A stretch of 64,000 nucleotides of DNA from Eleftheria terrae (GTDB lineage: Bacteria > Pseudomonadota > Gammaproteobacteria > Burkholderiales > Burkholderiaceae_C). How positions within the stretch are numbered: position 1 is the first letter of the stretch; each line of letters opens with the position of its first letter. Under the pieces are notes generated by a model. That model did not search any database. It saw nothing but the letters and a program-made list of their open reading frames with translations, and had not been told where the DNA came from. Shown here piece by piece: positions 1-8,267 of the stretch. The translations under genes were made by a program, and so were the position numbers. Location of the stretch: the NCBI RefSeq assembly GCF_030419005.1, contig NZ_CP106952.1, positions 496,001 through 560,000 of the forward strand, in the 5' to 3' direction.

Positions 1-102
1 GCCCCCGCGGCGGGCAGGGCGGCCAGGGGCCGGCGACCGGCCCTGCCGGGGCAAGGCCGGCAGGCACCCGACCTGTGGCGCGGGCTGGAGTCGCTGTCAT
101 GA
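1..102 (+). CDS. C-terminal end of an upstream gene (partial)
   Basis: The frame starting at base 1 is open up to a TGA at 100-102, giving the last 33 residues of a protein that starts outside the window. The tail is rich in Ala, Gly, Pro and Arg and ends in LWRGLESLS. Its stop overlaps the ATG of the following ABC exporter in an ATGA arrangement (99-102), which suggests translational coupling and is the main reason to believe it is real. The fragment is too short to identify. Given the exporter and the SyrP-like hydroxylase downstream, the end of a peptide synthetase or tailoring gene is plausible, but that is inference. High GC makes chance open frames common here. Confidence 0.45.
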   Translation, partial: APAAGRAARGRRPALPGQGRQAPDLWRGLESLS

Positions 103-1880
103 GCCGGGCCCGTTCCTCCTATGGATCGCTGTGGCAGCTGCTGCGCCTGGCCCGTCCGCCCGGCCTGCTGCTCGCGGCGGCCACCGGCATTGCGGTGCTG
201 TCGGTCGCCGGCACGCTGGGCTTCCCGGTGTTGACCCGGCAACTGGTCGATGAGCTGGCCGGCGGCATGGTGAACCAGGCCAGCATCGTGCTGCTGGCGG
301 TGGTGATGCTCGGCTCCGCGCTGGCCTCCGGGCTGTCGTCCTACCTGCTCGGTCGGGTCGGGCACGAGATGATCGCGGCGCTGCGCAGCTTGTTGATCGA
401 CAAGCTGCTCAGGTTGCCGGTCGCCTCGTATGACGAGGAAAGCACCGGTGAGCGTGTCAGCCGCGTGCTGAACGACTGCCAGTCGATCTCGGAGCTGGCG
501 ACGCGCCAGGCCATCAACCTGTTGACGGGCGTGCTGGTGCTGGCCGGGTCGGTGGTCGTGCTCCTGTACCTGGACGTGCGGCTGACGCTCACCGTGCTGG
601 GCTGCGTTGCCGCCGCCTTTGCGGTGGTGATTCCGTTGGCGGGCCTGCTGGAAGGCCTGGGGCGCAGCACGCAGGACCGCACCGCCAAGCTGGGCGGCAT
701 CCTCACCCATGTGCTGTCGGAGATCCGCCTGGTCAAGGCATTCACCGCCGAGGCGCGCGAGCGCGAGCGCAACCGGCAGGAGATCGAGGACATCCGGCGG
801 CTCGGCTTCCAGGTGGCGAAGATCAACGCCGCGCTTGAGCCGCTGATCAGCCTGTCGCTGACGGCGGCGGTGCTGTTCATCCTCGTCTACGGCAGTGCGC
901 GCGTGAGCAGCGGCAGCATCAGCATCGGCACGCTGACCGCGTTCATCCTGTACATCTTCAATGTCGCCGTGCCGCTGATCCAGCTGACCAACTTCATGGC
1001 GGAGCTGCAGAAGGCCAAGGGCGCGTCCACCCGCATCGCCGCGCTGCTGCAGCATGGCGAAGAGGAGGGCCGTGAGGGCGAGGCGGTCGGCAACACGCAC
1101 GGGACGCTGGAGTTCCGCGAGGTGTCGTTCTCCTACCCGGGGCGCGATGCCAAGGTGCTGCACGGCATCAACCTGGCGTTCCGGCCGGGCACGACCACTG
1201 CGCTGGTGGGCGCCAGTGGCAATGGCAAGACCACCATCCTGTCGCTGATCGAGCGCTTCTATGCGCCCACCGAAGGCGCGGTGCTCTATGACGGCAAGCC
1301 GATCGGCGACTTCTCGCTGGGCGCCTGGCGCGAGCGCATCGGCTACGTGGCGCAGAGCGCGCCCATCATGCCGGGCACCGTGCGCGACAACATCCTCTAC
1401 GGCCTGTCCGGCGCCTACAGCGACGACATGGTGCGCATGGCCGCCGAGAAGGCCGGCGCGCTCGAGTTCATCGAGCAGATGCCGCAAGGCCTAGACACCG
1501 TGCTGAGCGAGCAGGGCGGCAACCTCTCGGGCGGGCAGCGGCAGCGCATTGCGATCGCCCGCATGTTCCTGCGCAATCCCGACATCCTGATCCTGGATGA
1601 AGCGACCTCCAGCCTGGACAGCGAGACCGAGCACCGCGTCAAGGTGGCGCTGGAATCGCTGATGCAGGGGCGCACCAATATCGTGGTGGCCCACCGGCTG
1701 GCCACCGTCATCCATGCCGACCGCATCTACTTCCTCGAAGGCGGGCGCATCTCGGGCTCGGGCAGCCATGAAGAGCTGTTGAACTCGCATCCCTACTACG
1801 CGCGCCTGGTGGCGCGGCAGTTCCGCAAGCCGGTGCAGGAGGGCGTGGAGCCGCTGCTGGTCGGAACCGGTACGAATTGA
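99..1880 (+). CDS. ABC exporter, fused permease and ATPase (MsbA/BmrA type)
   Basis: This is a half-size ABC exporter with membrane and ATPase domains on one chain, working as a dimer in the inner membrane. Residues about 15-310 contain the six-helix type I exporter domain. The ATPase follows, with Walker A GASGNGKTT near residue 371, signature LSGGQRQR near 476, Walker B ILILDEATSSLD and the H-loop VVAHRLAT. At 593 residues it has normal family length. I prefer the ATG at 99 over the GTG at 75 because it overlaps the stop of the preceding frame (ATGA). The following dioxygenase gene begins only 15 bases after its stop, so the two are probably co-transcribed. The substrate cannot be read from sequence. 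Lipid A, drugs and peptides are all transported by this family. The neighbouring SyrP-like hydroxylase suggests export of a non-ribosomal peptide. Confidence 0.9.
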   Translation: MSRARSSYGSLWQLLRLARPPGLLLAAATGIAVLSVAGTLGFPVLTRQLVDELAGGMVNQASIVLLAVVMLGSALASGLSSYLLGRVGHEMIAALRSLLIDKLLRLPVASYDEESTGERVSRVLNDCQSISELATRQAINLLTGVLVLAGSVVVLLYLDVRLTLTVLGCVAAAFAVVIPLAGLLEGLGRSTQDRTAKLGGILTHVLSEIRLVKAFTAEARERERNRQEIEDIRRLGFQVAKINAALEPLISLSLTAAVLFILVYGSARVSSGSISIGTLTAFILYIFNVAVPLIQLTNFMAELQKAKGASTRIAALLQHGEEEGREGEAVGNTHGTLEFREVSFSYPGRDAKVLHGINLAFRPGTTTALVGASGNGKTTILSLIERFYAPTEGAVLYDGKPIGDFSLGAWRERIGYVAQSAPIMPGTVRDNILYGLSGAYSDDMVRMAAEKAGALEFIEQMPQGLDTVLSEQGGNLSGGQRQRIAIARMFLRNPDILILDEATSSLDSETEHRVKVALESLMQGRTNIVVAHRLATVIHADRIYFLEGGRISGSGSHEELLNSHPYYARLVARQFRKPVQEGVEPLLVGTGTN

Positions 1881-1895
1881 GGAGAGAAGTTGTCT

Positions 1896-2858
1896 ATGAA
1901 TCTACGCAATGAACTTCAGGAAATCGCCGGGCGCAATATCCTTCTCCAGGTGAAGCCGCTCACCCATTCGCTCGACTGGGCCAGGCAGAACAAGGAGCAG
2001 GTGCAGTCCCTCTTGCATGACCAGGGTGCCCTGCTGGTGCGCGGCCTGCGCTTCCACGGCAGCAAGCAGTTCGGCCAGTTCCTCGAGGAGCTGTTCGAGC
2101 ATTCGCTGGCCGAATACACCTACCGTTCCACCCCGCGCACCAAGCTGGGGGGCAACGTCTACACCGCCACCGAATACCATCCCAGCGAGACGATCCCGCA
2201 GCACAACGAGTCGTCCTACGCCAATGCGTGGGCCATGCACATCGGGTTCTTCTGCATGATCCCGCCGGGACCCGGGATGGGGGGAGCCACCCCGCTGGCC
2301 GACAGCCGGGAAGTGCTGGCGAGGCTGCCCGCGGCGCTTGTCGAGAAGTTCGAGAAGAAGAAGCTGCAGTACGTGAGGAACTACGGCAACGTCGACCTGC
2401 CGTGGAGCGAGGTGTTCCAGACGAACGACAAGCGGGAAGTCGAGGCCTTCTGCGAGAGCAACGACATCGCGTTCGAATGGACCGACAACAACGGGCTGCG
2501 CACCCGGCAGACCACGCCTGCCACGGAGGTGCACCCGGTCACCGGCGAGAAGGTCTGGTTCAACCAGGCGCACCTGTTCCACGTCTCGGGGCTGGCCGGC
2601 GAGGTCGGCCGCGACATGCAGGCGCTGTACCGGGTGGAGGACCTTCCGCGCAATGTCTATTTCGGTGACGGCACGCCCATCGACGTCGCCGATCTCGACC
2701 AGATCCGCGCGGCCTACGATGAGGTGAAGTTCCATTTCGAGTGGCAGAAGGACGATATCGTCCTCCTCGACAACATGCTCTACACGCATGGCCGGCAGCC
2801 CTATTCGGGCGCGCGAAAGGTGCTGGTCGGCATGGCCCGGACACGCACCCGGACGTGA
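1896..2858 (+). CDS. TauD/TfdA-family Fe(II)/2-oxoglutarate dioxygenase (SyrP-like)
   Basis: A non-heme iron, 2-oxoglutarate-dependent oxygenase of about 320 residues. The iron-binding triad is visible: H103 and E105 in QHNES, and the distal H298 in YTHGRQPY. R307 nine residues later is the usual 2-oxoglutarate anchor. The region around QHNESSYANAW resembles SyrP-type enzymes, which hydroxylate amino acids, often aspartate, bound to peptide synthetases. That substrate class is known from the family and is inferred here. The ATG at 1896 is preferred over the TTG at 1890 because GGAGAG at 1881-1886 is well spaced from it. It lies directly downstream of the ABC exporter on the same strand, and probably forms part of a secondary-metabolite cluster lying to the left of the window. 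Confidence 0.88.
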   Translation: MNLRNELQEIAGRNILLQVKPLTHSLDWARQNKEQVQSLLHDQGALLVRGLRFHGSKQFGQFLEELFEHSLAEYTYRSTPRTKLGGNVYTATEYHPSETIPQHNESSYANAWAMHIGFFCMIPPGPGMGGATPLADSREVLARLPAALVEKFEKKKLQYVRNYGNVDLPWSEVFQTNDKREVEAFCESNDIAFEWTDNNGLRTRQTTPATEVHPVTGEKVWFNQAHLFHVSGLAGEVGRDMQALYRVEDLPRNVYFGDGTPIDVADLDQIRAAYDEVKFHFEWQKDDIVLLDNMLYTHGRQPYSGARKVLVGMARTRTRT

Positions 2859-2945
2859 GACTCGCCACGGTGATGGGCCAGCGGGTGATGCCCGGCCCGT
2901 TCTTGCAGATTTAGCTCGGCAGCAACAAGGAAGGCCGGATTGCGG

Positions 2946-3422
2946 ATGGCTACCAATACCGAACTCGAGGTGTCGCGACACGTCGAAGCGACGCTGGAAT
3001 TCCTGCATGAGGACTTGAAGCTCAAGCGGCTTCTGGCGTTGACCTACTCGCGCGCCGAGGCAGGGCAGGCCGCCATCGACCTGGTCTTGCCTCTCTTCTG
3101 TGGGCCCCGCACGCCACCGTGGCACCTGGTCCACCTGTCCGGGGAGGCCTCGGTCACCTTGAAGATGCTGGACGACTGCCTGGCGGCCTTCGAGCAGCTC
3201 AGGATGTGGAGCGCCTGCGACATCGAGAGCGCCATTGCCGGCACGGCGGCGTCGCTCCAGACGTCCACCGCCAAGCTGAGCGCGCTCATCTCCTACATGG
3301 TCTTCGGGAACCCGCCCGGCATCCCGATCGGCGACCTGCTGGAGTTCTTCGGCAAGAGCCAGTCGCTGTCGACGCTGCGCCGGAACACCGAGACCTTCCG
3401 CAGCATGAACCTGATTTCCTGA
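2946..3422 (+). CDS. Stand-alone GluRS-like anticodon-binding domain protein
   Basis: A 158-residue protein with no signal peptide and no membrane segment. Its C-terminal two thirds resemble the last domain of bacterial glutamyl-tRNA synthetase as I remember it. Matching landmarks are a conserved Trp in MWSACDIE, the alternating AI...TAASL helix, a Gly-x4-Pro pattern in FGNPPGIPIGDLL, and FFGKSQSL, which corresponds to the GK(T/E)xS(I/L)xR segment of GltX. No Rossmann catalytic domain, HIGH motif or KMSKS motif is present. A strong AAGGAAGG at 2927-2934 serves either the TTG at 2940 or the ATG at 2946, and I chose the latter. It lies 87 bases after the SyrP-like hydroxylase, so it may belong to the same cluster. 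Its function is unknown: it could bind tRNA-Glu in an aminoacyl-tRNA-dependent step, or be a regulator. Confidence 0.7.
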   Translation: MATNTELEVSRHVEATLEFLHEDLKLKRLLALTYSRAEAGQAAIDLVLPLFCGPRTPPWHLVHLSGEASVTLKMLDDCLAAFEQLRMWSACDIESAIAGTAASLQTSTAKLSALISYMVFGNPPGIPIGDLLEFFGKSQSLSTLRRNTETFRSMNLIS

Positions 3423-3573
3423 CACCAGGCGTGCACCGGCGGCGCGCTGTGCGGCGCGACAGGCCGGTCTGCCCGAGTGGCGCATCGCCGTTGCCTGCCT
3501 CGGCGCTGCGGGCCTCGCAGGCCGGCGCCGCCGGCCCGGCAGCCGATGCCGCCACAGGGCGGTGAAGCCATCC

Positions 3574-4131
3574 TCAGCCGGCACGCCTGCGGCGTGTGCC
3601 CAGGGCCACCAGGCCCGCCACCGTCAACACGACGGTGGCCGGCTCCGGCACCGGGCTCAGCGCCAGGGTGTGTTCGGCGGCCAGCTCGGCGGGGCCGGCA
3701 ATGAGGTAGTTGAGCCCGAGGTCGAGATCGCTCGCCTCGCTGAACACGCGAAGGCGGGTCACACCGGCGTCCAGCACCCGAAAGCGCAAGGTCCCAAGCG
3801 CCAGTACTTCCGTCCCCGGGTCGGCCACACCGGGGAAGGCCGACGCGCCGTAGCGGCCGGGGCCGAGCCAGGGGCTGTCGTCGTTCCACCCTTCGGCGGG
3901 CAGGAACTGCAGCAGCTGCAGCCGGCTGGCATCGAAGTCGAGCCGGAAGCCGAAGGACAGCAGCAGCTCGGCCGGATCGAGCTGCGCGAACGGATGGCGC
4001 AGCCGCAACTGCAGCGCGAAGGACTGGCCGACGCGCGGCTCGCCGGTCAGCTGCAGCGCCGCACCGGCGGCCCGGGCGAACAGCGGGCTGGCGGCCAGCA
4101 GCAGGCTGGCCAGCAAGGAGCGGTAGTTCAT
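3574..4131 (-). CDS. PEP-CTERM sorted protein with cohesin-like domain
   Basis: A secreted protein of 185 residues. The N-terminus is a Sec signal (MNYRSLLASLLLAASPLF...). The C-terminus is a textbook PEP-CTERM signal: VPEPAT, a hydrophobic helix, then RRRR, which exosortase systems recognise for surface delivery. The region between has the features of a cohesin fold: VGQSFALQLRLR, then LSFGFRLDFDASRLQLL, and a closing LALGTLRFRVLDAGVTRLRV. The next gene on this strand, which lies upstream in transcription, ends in a dockerin-like duplicated calcium repeat, so the two may dock (inference). I used the ATG at 4131 because the signal peptide starts there. An upstream extension to 4179 is possible but adds an unlikely leader. 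No exosortase is encoded in the window. Confidence 0.85.
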   Translation of the reverse strand: MNYRSLLASLLLAASPLFARAAGAALQLTGEPRVGQSFALQLRLRHPFAQLDPAELLLSFGFRLDFDASRLQLLQFLPAEGWNDDSPWLGPGRYGASAFPGVADPGTEVLALGTLRFRVLDAGVTRLRVFSEASDLDLGLNYLIAGPAELAAEHTLALSPVPEPATVVLTVAGLVALGTRRRRAG

Positions 4132-4162
4132 GGTGGAGGGTGTGGTGCAGGCGTGACGCGGC

Positions 4163-6787
4163 TCAGCGAGCCCCGCCATAGGCCTGGTACCAGGCCCGGT
4201 AGTCGGCCTGCGTCACGCAGCCGTCGGCATCGAAATCGGCCAGCGGCTCGAAGCGCGCCTGCCCGGTGCAGCTGGCGAGCGCCTGGCGCAGCGCCTCGCG
4301 GTCGGCCGCATCCACTGCGCCGCTGGCGTCCAGGTCACCGGCCGCCAGCACCCGCAGGGCGGCGCGCGGCGCCGCCTCGGCATAGCCGTCGTCCAGGAAG
4401 AGGCCGATGAAGTACTCGCCCTCCTGCAAGCCGGCCACCGCCTGGCTGCCCGCGGCGCTGGCAAGGTAGTTCCAGGCCAGCGAGCCCTGCACGCCCGGGG
4501 TCTGGCCCTTGCGGTAGACGCCGATCCAGTGCCGGCTACCGGGTGGCAGGCCTTGCCACTGCACCTGCGCCGCCTGGCCGGCACGGATGCGTTCGCTCTG
4601 CAGCCGCAGGCTGGCGGCGGCCGGTGGGGTGGGGGGCAGCACGGGCGGCGGCGACCAGGTGACGCTGGCCAGGCCATTGAGCACCGGGTCGGTGGCATCC
4701 AGGCCGGCGCCTTCCAGATGGCCGGCCAGGCGGCGCTGGTAGCTGGGGTCGCCGTCCACCGTCACCACCAGGTCGTACCAGCCGTGGCTGGGGGAGACAT
4801 CGCGCGGCTGCACCCGCGTCTGGCCGGGCGGCACATCGATGCTGATCACGGTGCGGTCGCCATAGGCGTTGTCCACGCAGCGGAAGCGGCAGGTGCCGGC
4901 GCCGCCGTTGAAGAAACTCAGGCGCACCACCCGCGCGGCAGCGTCTTCTTCCAGGCCCACCTCGGCGCGGGCCGCGGCCGATGCCAGGTTGCCGCGGAAC
5001 TCGCGCAGGAAGCCGTTGTGGCTGTGCACCGCGAGGTGGTAGGCCGGCGTGCTCCAGTTCCACACCTCCCGCTCGATGCGCTTGCCGGCCTCCACCGTGT
5101 AGTGCCAGGGCCCGTCGCTGCGCAGCGTGGAGTAGACGATGTAGGCGGCTGCCGGCGTGCCGGCCGCGGCGGCATTGCCGAAGTCGAGCGCGAACTGGCT
5201 GGCGGGCAGGGCGGTGCCGTGCAGCTGGCAGCGATAGGTCAGCGGCATGGCCGGGCGTGGCCTGCCACTGGCGGAGCGCTCCTGGCGCGGCAGGGCCTGG
5301 CGGGCCGGCGGGAGCGCGTCGCGGCTGCCCCAGCCCTTGAAGTAGACGGCCGAGCGCGGCACGCTGTCCGGGAAGCCGGCCGGCGGGGCCGCGAAGTCGA
5401 AGGCCTGCGTCAAGTCACCACAGACCGCGCGCCGCCAGGGCGAGATGGCGTCGCAGCGCACCCTGGCCGGCTCCAGCCCGCGGCCGTGCACCAGCCAGGT
5501 CTCCAGCAGGCGCAGCAGCGAGGTGTGGTCGAACAGCTGGGAGCACACCCGGCCGCCCTTGCTCCACGGCGACACGACCAGCGCGGGCACGCGCGGCCCA
5601 AGCCCGATCGGCTCGCTGCCATGCACCTCGCCCTGGGTGGCGTTGCCGAGCGTGGTGCGGCCGCGGGCGACGCCCAGCGGCGGCACGGCCGGCGGCATGT
5701 GATCGAAGAAGCCGTCGTTCTCGTCATAGGTCAGGATCAGGGCCGTGCGTGACCAGACCTCGGGGTGCGCCACCAGCGCCTGCAGCAGGCGGGCGGTGAA
5801 GTGTTCACCGGCATTGGGCGTCTGGTCCGGGTGCTCGCAATACTCGGTGGGTGCGCAGATCCATGACACGGCCGGCAGCCGGCCGGCCGCCACGTCGGCC
5901 GCGAAGTCGTCGATCAGCCATTGCCCGGTGGTGCCTGCCGCATTGGTGGCGTTCGAGCCGGGCGCCATCGCGCGGCCGCGCCGGTAGAGCGCCGAGTCGG
6001 GCGTGAGCGGCCGGCCGCTGGCGTCCACCCGGAAACTCCTGAAGTACTGCAGGTAGTTGTCGCCGTAGTTGTCCCACTCTTGGTAGACCTTCCAGCTGAT
6101 GCCGTTGGCCTCCAGCAGCTCGGCATGGCTGCGCCATTCGATGCCGCGGGCCGAGGGCGCGTCATTGGCGATGTCGGCGTTGTAGGTGCCGTTGTTGACG
6201 TTGTAGAGCCGGGCGTCCGGGATGCCGGTGACGTGGCCGCCGGCATGGCCGCTCAGCGCATAGAAGCGGTTCGGGTCGGTGGGACCGAAGACCGAGCAGT
6301 GGTAGGCGTCGCAGACGGTGAAGGCGTCGGCCAGCGCGTAGTAGAAGGGCAGGTCGCTGCGGTCGAAGTGCCCCATCGTGCGCACGGTCTTGCGGGCGAC
6401 CCAGGCGTTCCAGTCCTTCCAGGTGGCCTCGCTGCCCTTCCAGCTGTGGTCCAGGCCGACCCGCAGCGCATTGGTGTTGCGGATGTCGAAGTGGTAGGGC
6501 AGCACATGGCCGCTGCCGTGGGGCTGCGCCCAGACGGGTTGCCCGCCGGGCAGCGGAATGGGGCGGGGATCGCTGTAGCCGCGCACGCCGCACAGCGTGC
6601 CGAAATAGCTGTCGAAGGAGCGGTTCTCCTGCATCAGGAAGATCACATGCCCCAGGTCGGCAATGGTGCCGCTGCGGTGGTGGGCCGGCGTGTCCAGTGC
6701 GCGCCGCAGCGTGGCGGCGAAGGTGCTGGAGCCGGCCATGGCGGCGCAAGCCGTGCTCAGGAAGGCTCTGCGGGAGGGCTGGGTCAT
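4163..6787 (-). CDS. Tat-exported phospholipase C with C-terminal dockerin-like repeat
   Basis: A phosphoesterase-family phospholipase C (phosphocholine-specific type) of 874 residues, which cleaves the head group from phospholipids outside the cytoplasm. It starts with a twin-arginine signal (PSRRAFLSTACAAMAG). The catalytic N-terminal motif VIFLMQENRSFDSYFG is intact, followed by the long phosphoesterase domain and the usual C-terminal beta domains to about residue 690. Unusually, the chain continues through a proline-rich linker and an extra beta domain into a final stretch of about 58 residues with two calcium-loop repeats, GDLDASGAVDAAD and ADFDADGCVTQAD, typical of dockerin type I. The ATG at 6787 is chosen for the Tat signal. 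The gene lies 31 bases upstream of the cohesin-like PEP-CTERM gene on the same strand, so they are likely co-transcribed. Confidence 0.9.
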   Translation of the reverse strand: MTQPSRRAFLSTACAAMAGSSTFAATLRRALDTPAHHRSGTIADLGHVIFLMQENRSFDSYFGTLCGVRGYSDPRPIPLPGGQPVWAQPHGSGHVLPYHFDIRNTNALRVGLDHSWKGSEATWKDWNAWVARKTVRTMGHFDRSDLPFYYALADAFTVCDAYHCSVFGPTDPNRFYALSGHAGGHVTGIPDARLYNVNNGTYNADIANDAPSARGIEWRSHAELLEANGISWKVYQEWDNYGDNYLQYFRSFRVDASGRPLTPDSALYRRGRAMAPGSNATNAAGTTGQWLIDDFAADVAAGRLPAVSWICAPTEYCEHPDQTPNAGEHFTARLLQALVAHPEVWSRTALILTYDENDGFFDHMPPAVPPLGVARGRTTLGNATQGEVHGSEPIGLGPRVPALVVSPWSKGGRVCSQLFDHTSLLRLLETWLVHGRGLEPARVRCDAISPWRRAVCGDLTQAFDFAAPPAGFPDSVPRSAVYFKGWGSRDALPPARQALPRQERSASGRPRPAMPLTYRCQLHGTALPASQFALDFGNAAAAGTPAAAYIVYSTLRSDGPWHYTVEAGKRIEREVWNWSTPAYHLAVHSHNGFLREFRGNLASAAARAEVGLEEDAAARVVRLSFFNGGAGTCRFRCVDNAYGDRTVISIDVPPGQTRVQPRDVSPSHGWYDLVVTVDGDPSYQRRLAGHLEGAGLDATDPVLNGLASVTWSPPPVLPPTPPAAASLRLQSERIRAGQAAQVQWQGLPPGSRHWIGVYRKGQTPGVQGSLAWNYLASAAGSQAVAGLQEGEYFIGLFLDDGYAEAAPRAALRVLAAGDLDASGAVDAADREALRQALASCTGQARFEPLADFDADGCVTQADYRAWYQAYGGAR

Positions 6788-7026
6788 GGGGCTGGACCTC
6801 GGCAGGAGGAAAAGAGGGACGGCGGCGCCGGTGGCAGACCGGGCGCGCCAGGGGCAGCGGCAGGATGGCCTCGCAGCCGGTGGCTGTCGATGATCCGGGC
6901 TGCGCTGCCGCTGGCCGGCATGCTCGCCGCCTTCGATGACCCCCTGATGAAGCACCGCCGGGCGGCGCCCGGGGCAGGACCGTCGGCTGCCGCCCCAGGG
7001 GCCGCTGTTGCCTATACGCCGCGGCT

Positions 7027-8178
7027 TCAACCCAGCCAGGCCGGCACCCACCGGTTGATGCAGGCGCCGCCCACCACCAGCCAGGCGAACAGGCCCAGGC
7101 CCAGCAGCAGCGGGCGGACGCCGGCAGCACGCAGGGTGTCCCAGCGCGCGCCGAGCCCGAGGGCCGCCATCGCCACGGCCAGCAGGCACTGGTCCAGCGT
7201 GGCGGCGAGCGCCAGCAGTGCTGCCGGCACCGGCAGCCAGGTGCGAAGCAGCACCAGCAGCAGGAAGCCGGCGGCGAACCAGGGCACCGCGCCGGGAGCC
7301 GGCGAGGTGCGATCGCTGCCCCCCTCCGACCCGGCCTGCGCCGCGTGGGTGAAGCGCGACACCACCAGCAGGAACGGCAGGAGCATGAGCACCCGGGCCA
7401 TCTTGGTGACCACCGCCGTGTCGGCCGCTTGCGGCCCGATGGCGCGGGCGGCCGACACCACCTGGGCCACTTCGTGCACGGTGGACCCGATGTAGATGCC
7501 GAAGGTCCGGGCGTCCGGCGGCAGCACCCGAGCGTGCTGGTTCCATTCGTAGAGCAGCGGATAGAGCAGCACCGCGCCGGTGCCGCAGGCGACCACGCTG
7601 ACCACGGCCACGGCCACGTCCTCGGCGCGGGCGCGCACGGCCGACTGTGTGGCCATCACGGCGGCGGCACCGCAGATTGCGCTGCCGGCGCCGATCAGCG
7701 TGGCGGTCCTGGCGTCGAGCCCCAGCCAGCGGGTGCCGGCCACCCGGGCGAGGAAGATGGTCGATGCCAGCACGAGCGCGTCGACTGCCACGGCGGCGCT
7801 GCCGATGTGTGCCAGGTCGCCCAGCGTCAGGCGCAGACCGTAGAGGACGATGCCGCCGCGCAGCAGGGTCTGCCGGCACAGCGCCAAGCCGTCTTCCAGG
7901 TGCGCGCCTCCGCCGCCACCCCGCCGCGCCTGCAGCAGGTTGCCGCAGGCGGCGCCCAGCAACATGGCCAGCGTGAGCGGGCTCGTCAGGTGAGACCGCG
8001 GGCCGGTCCATCCGGCCAGCAGCAGGGCCGCTGCCGCCAGCGCAAGGCACAGCAGCAGGCCGGGCAGCAGGGCACGGTGGCGGTGCCAGGCCGGGGCAGG
8101 GGCGTGCGAGCCCGGGCGTGAGGCGGCGTGGCCGCCGGGAAGCGTTGCCGCAGGCGGCGGTCGATGCAGGGTGAACAT
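7027..8178 (-). CDS. YeiH family (UPF0324) putative sulfate exporter
   Basis: An integral membrane protein of about 383 residues with ten or more hydrophobic helices. It has the YeiH/UPF0324 signatures TLRGGIVLYGLRLTL-like (here TLLRGGIVLYGLRLTLGD), GAGSAICGAAAVMAT and YIGSTVHEVAQVVSA. Family members have been proposed to export sulfate or related anions, but the transport role is weakly established. The N-terminus has a Pro/His-rich cytoplasmic extension before the first helix. I chose the ATG at 8178; a GTG at 8187 would add three residues. It is transcribed away from an adjacent LysR gene, with an 89-base shared promoter region. This is the standard arrangement for yeiH and its YeiE/CysB-like regulator, so control by that regulator is likely. 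Confidence 0.85.
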   Translation of the reverse strand: MFTLHRPPPAATLPGGHAASRPGSHAPAPAWHRHRALLPGLLLCLALAAAALLLAGWTGPRSHLTSPLTLAMLLGAACGNLLQARRGGGGGAHLEDGLALCRQTLLRGGIVLYGLRLTLGDLAHIGSAAVAVDALVLASTIFLARVAGTRWLGLDARTATLIGAGSAICGAAAVMATQSAVRARAEDVAVAVVSVVACGTGAVLLYPLLYEWNQHARVLPPDARTFGIYIGSTVHEVAQVVSAARAIGPQAADTAVVTKMARVLMLLPFLLVVSRFTHAAQAGSEGGSDRTSPAPGAVPWFAAGFLLLVLLRTWLPVPAALLALAATLDQCLLAVAMAALGLGARWDTLRAAGVRPLLLGLGLFAWLVVGGACINRWVPAWLG

Positions 8179-8267
8179 GGGCGGCACTCTATGAAGCTCG
8201 CATCAAGCCGTCCAACGACTTGTTTGTGTAGCATCGAGCGACCTGATCGCTTGAAACACCGCCGCCC

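Noticed and set aside
1902..3584. A 560-codon minus-strand open frame
   Set aside because: It lies opposite the dioxygenase and GluRS-like genes and shows only low-complexity Arg/Gly/Ala sequence, a high-GC shadow.
6788..8050. An open minus-strand frame continuing upstream of the phospholipase C, seeming to make a 1,295-residue protein
   Set aside because: It runs antisense or out of frame through the YeiH gene and has no domain content; the Tat signal at 6787 marks the real start.
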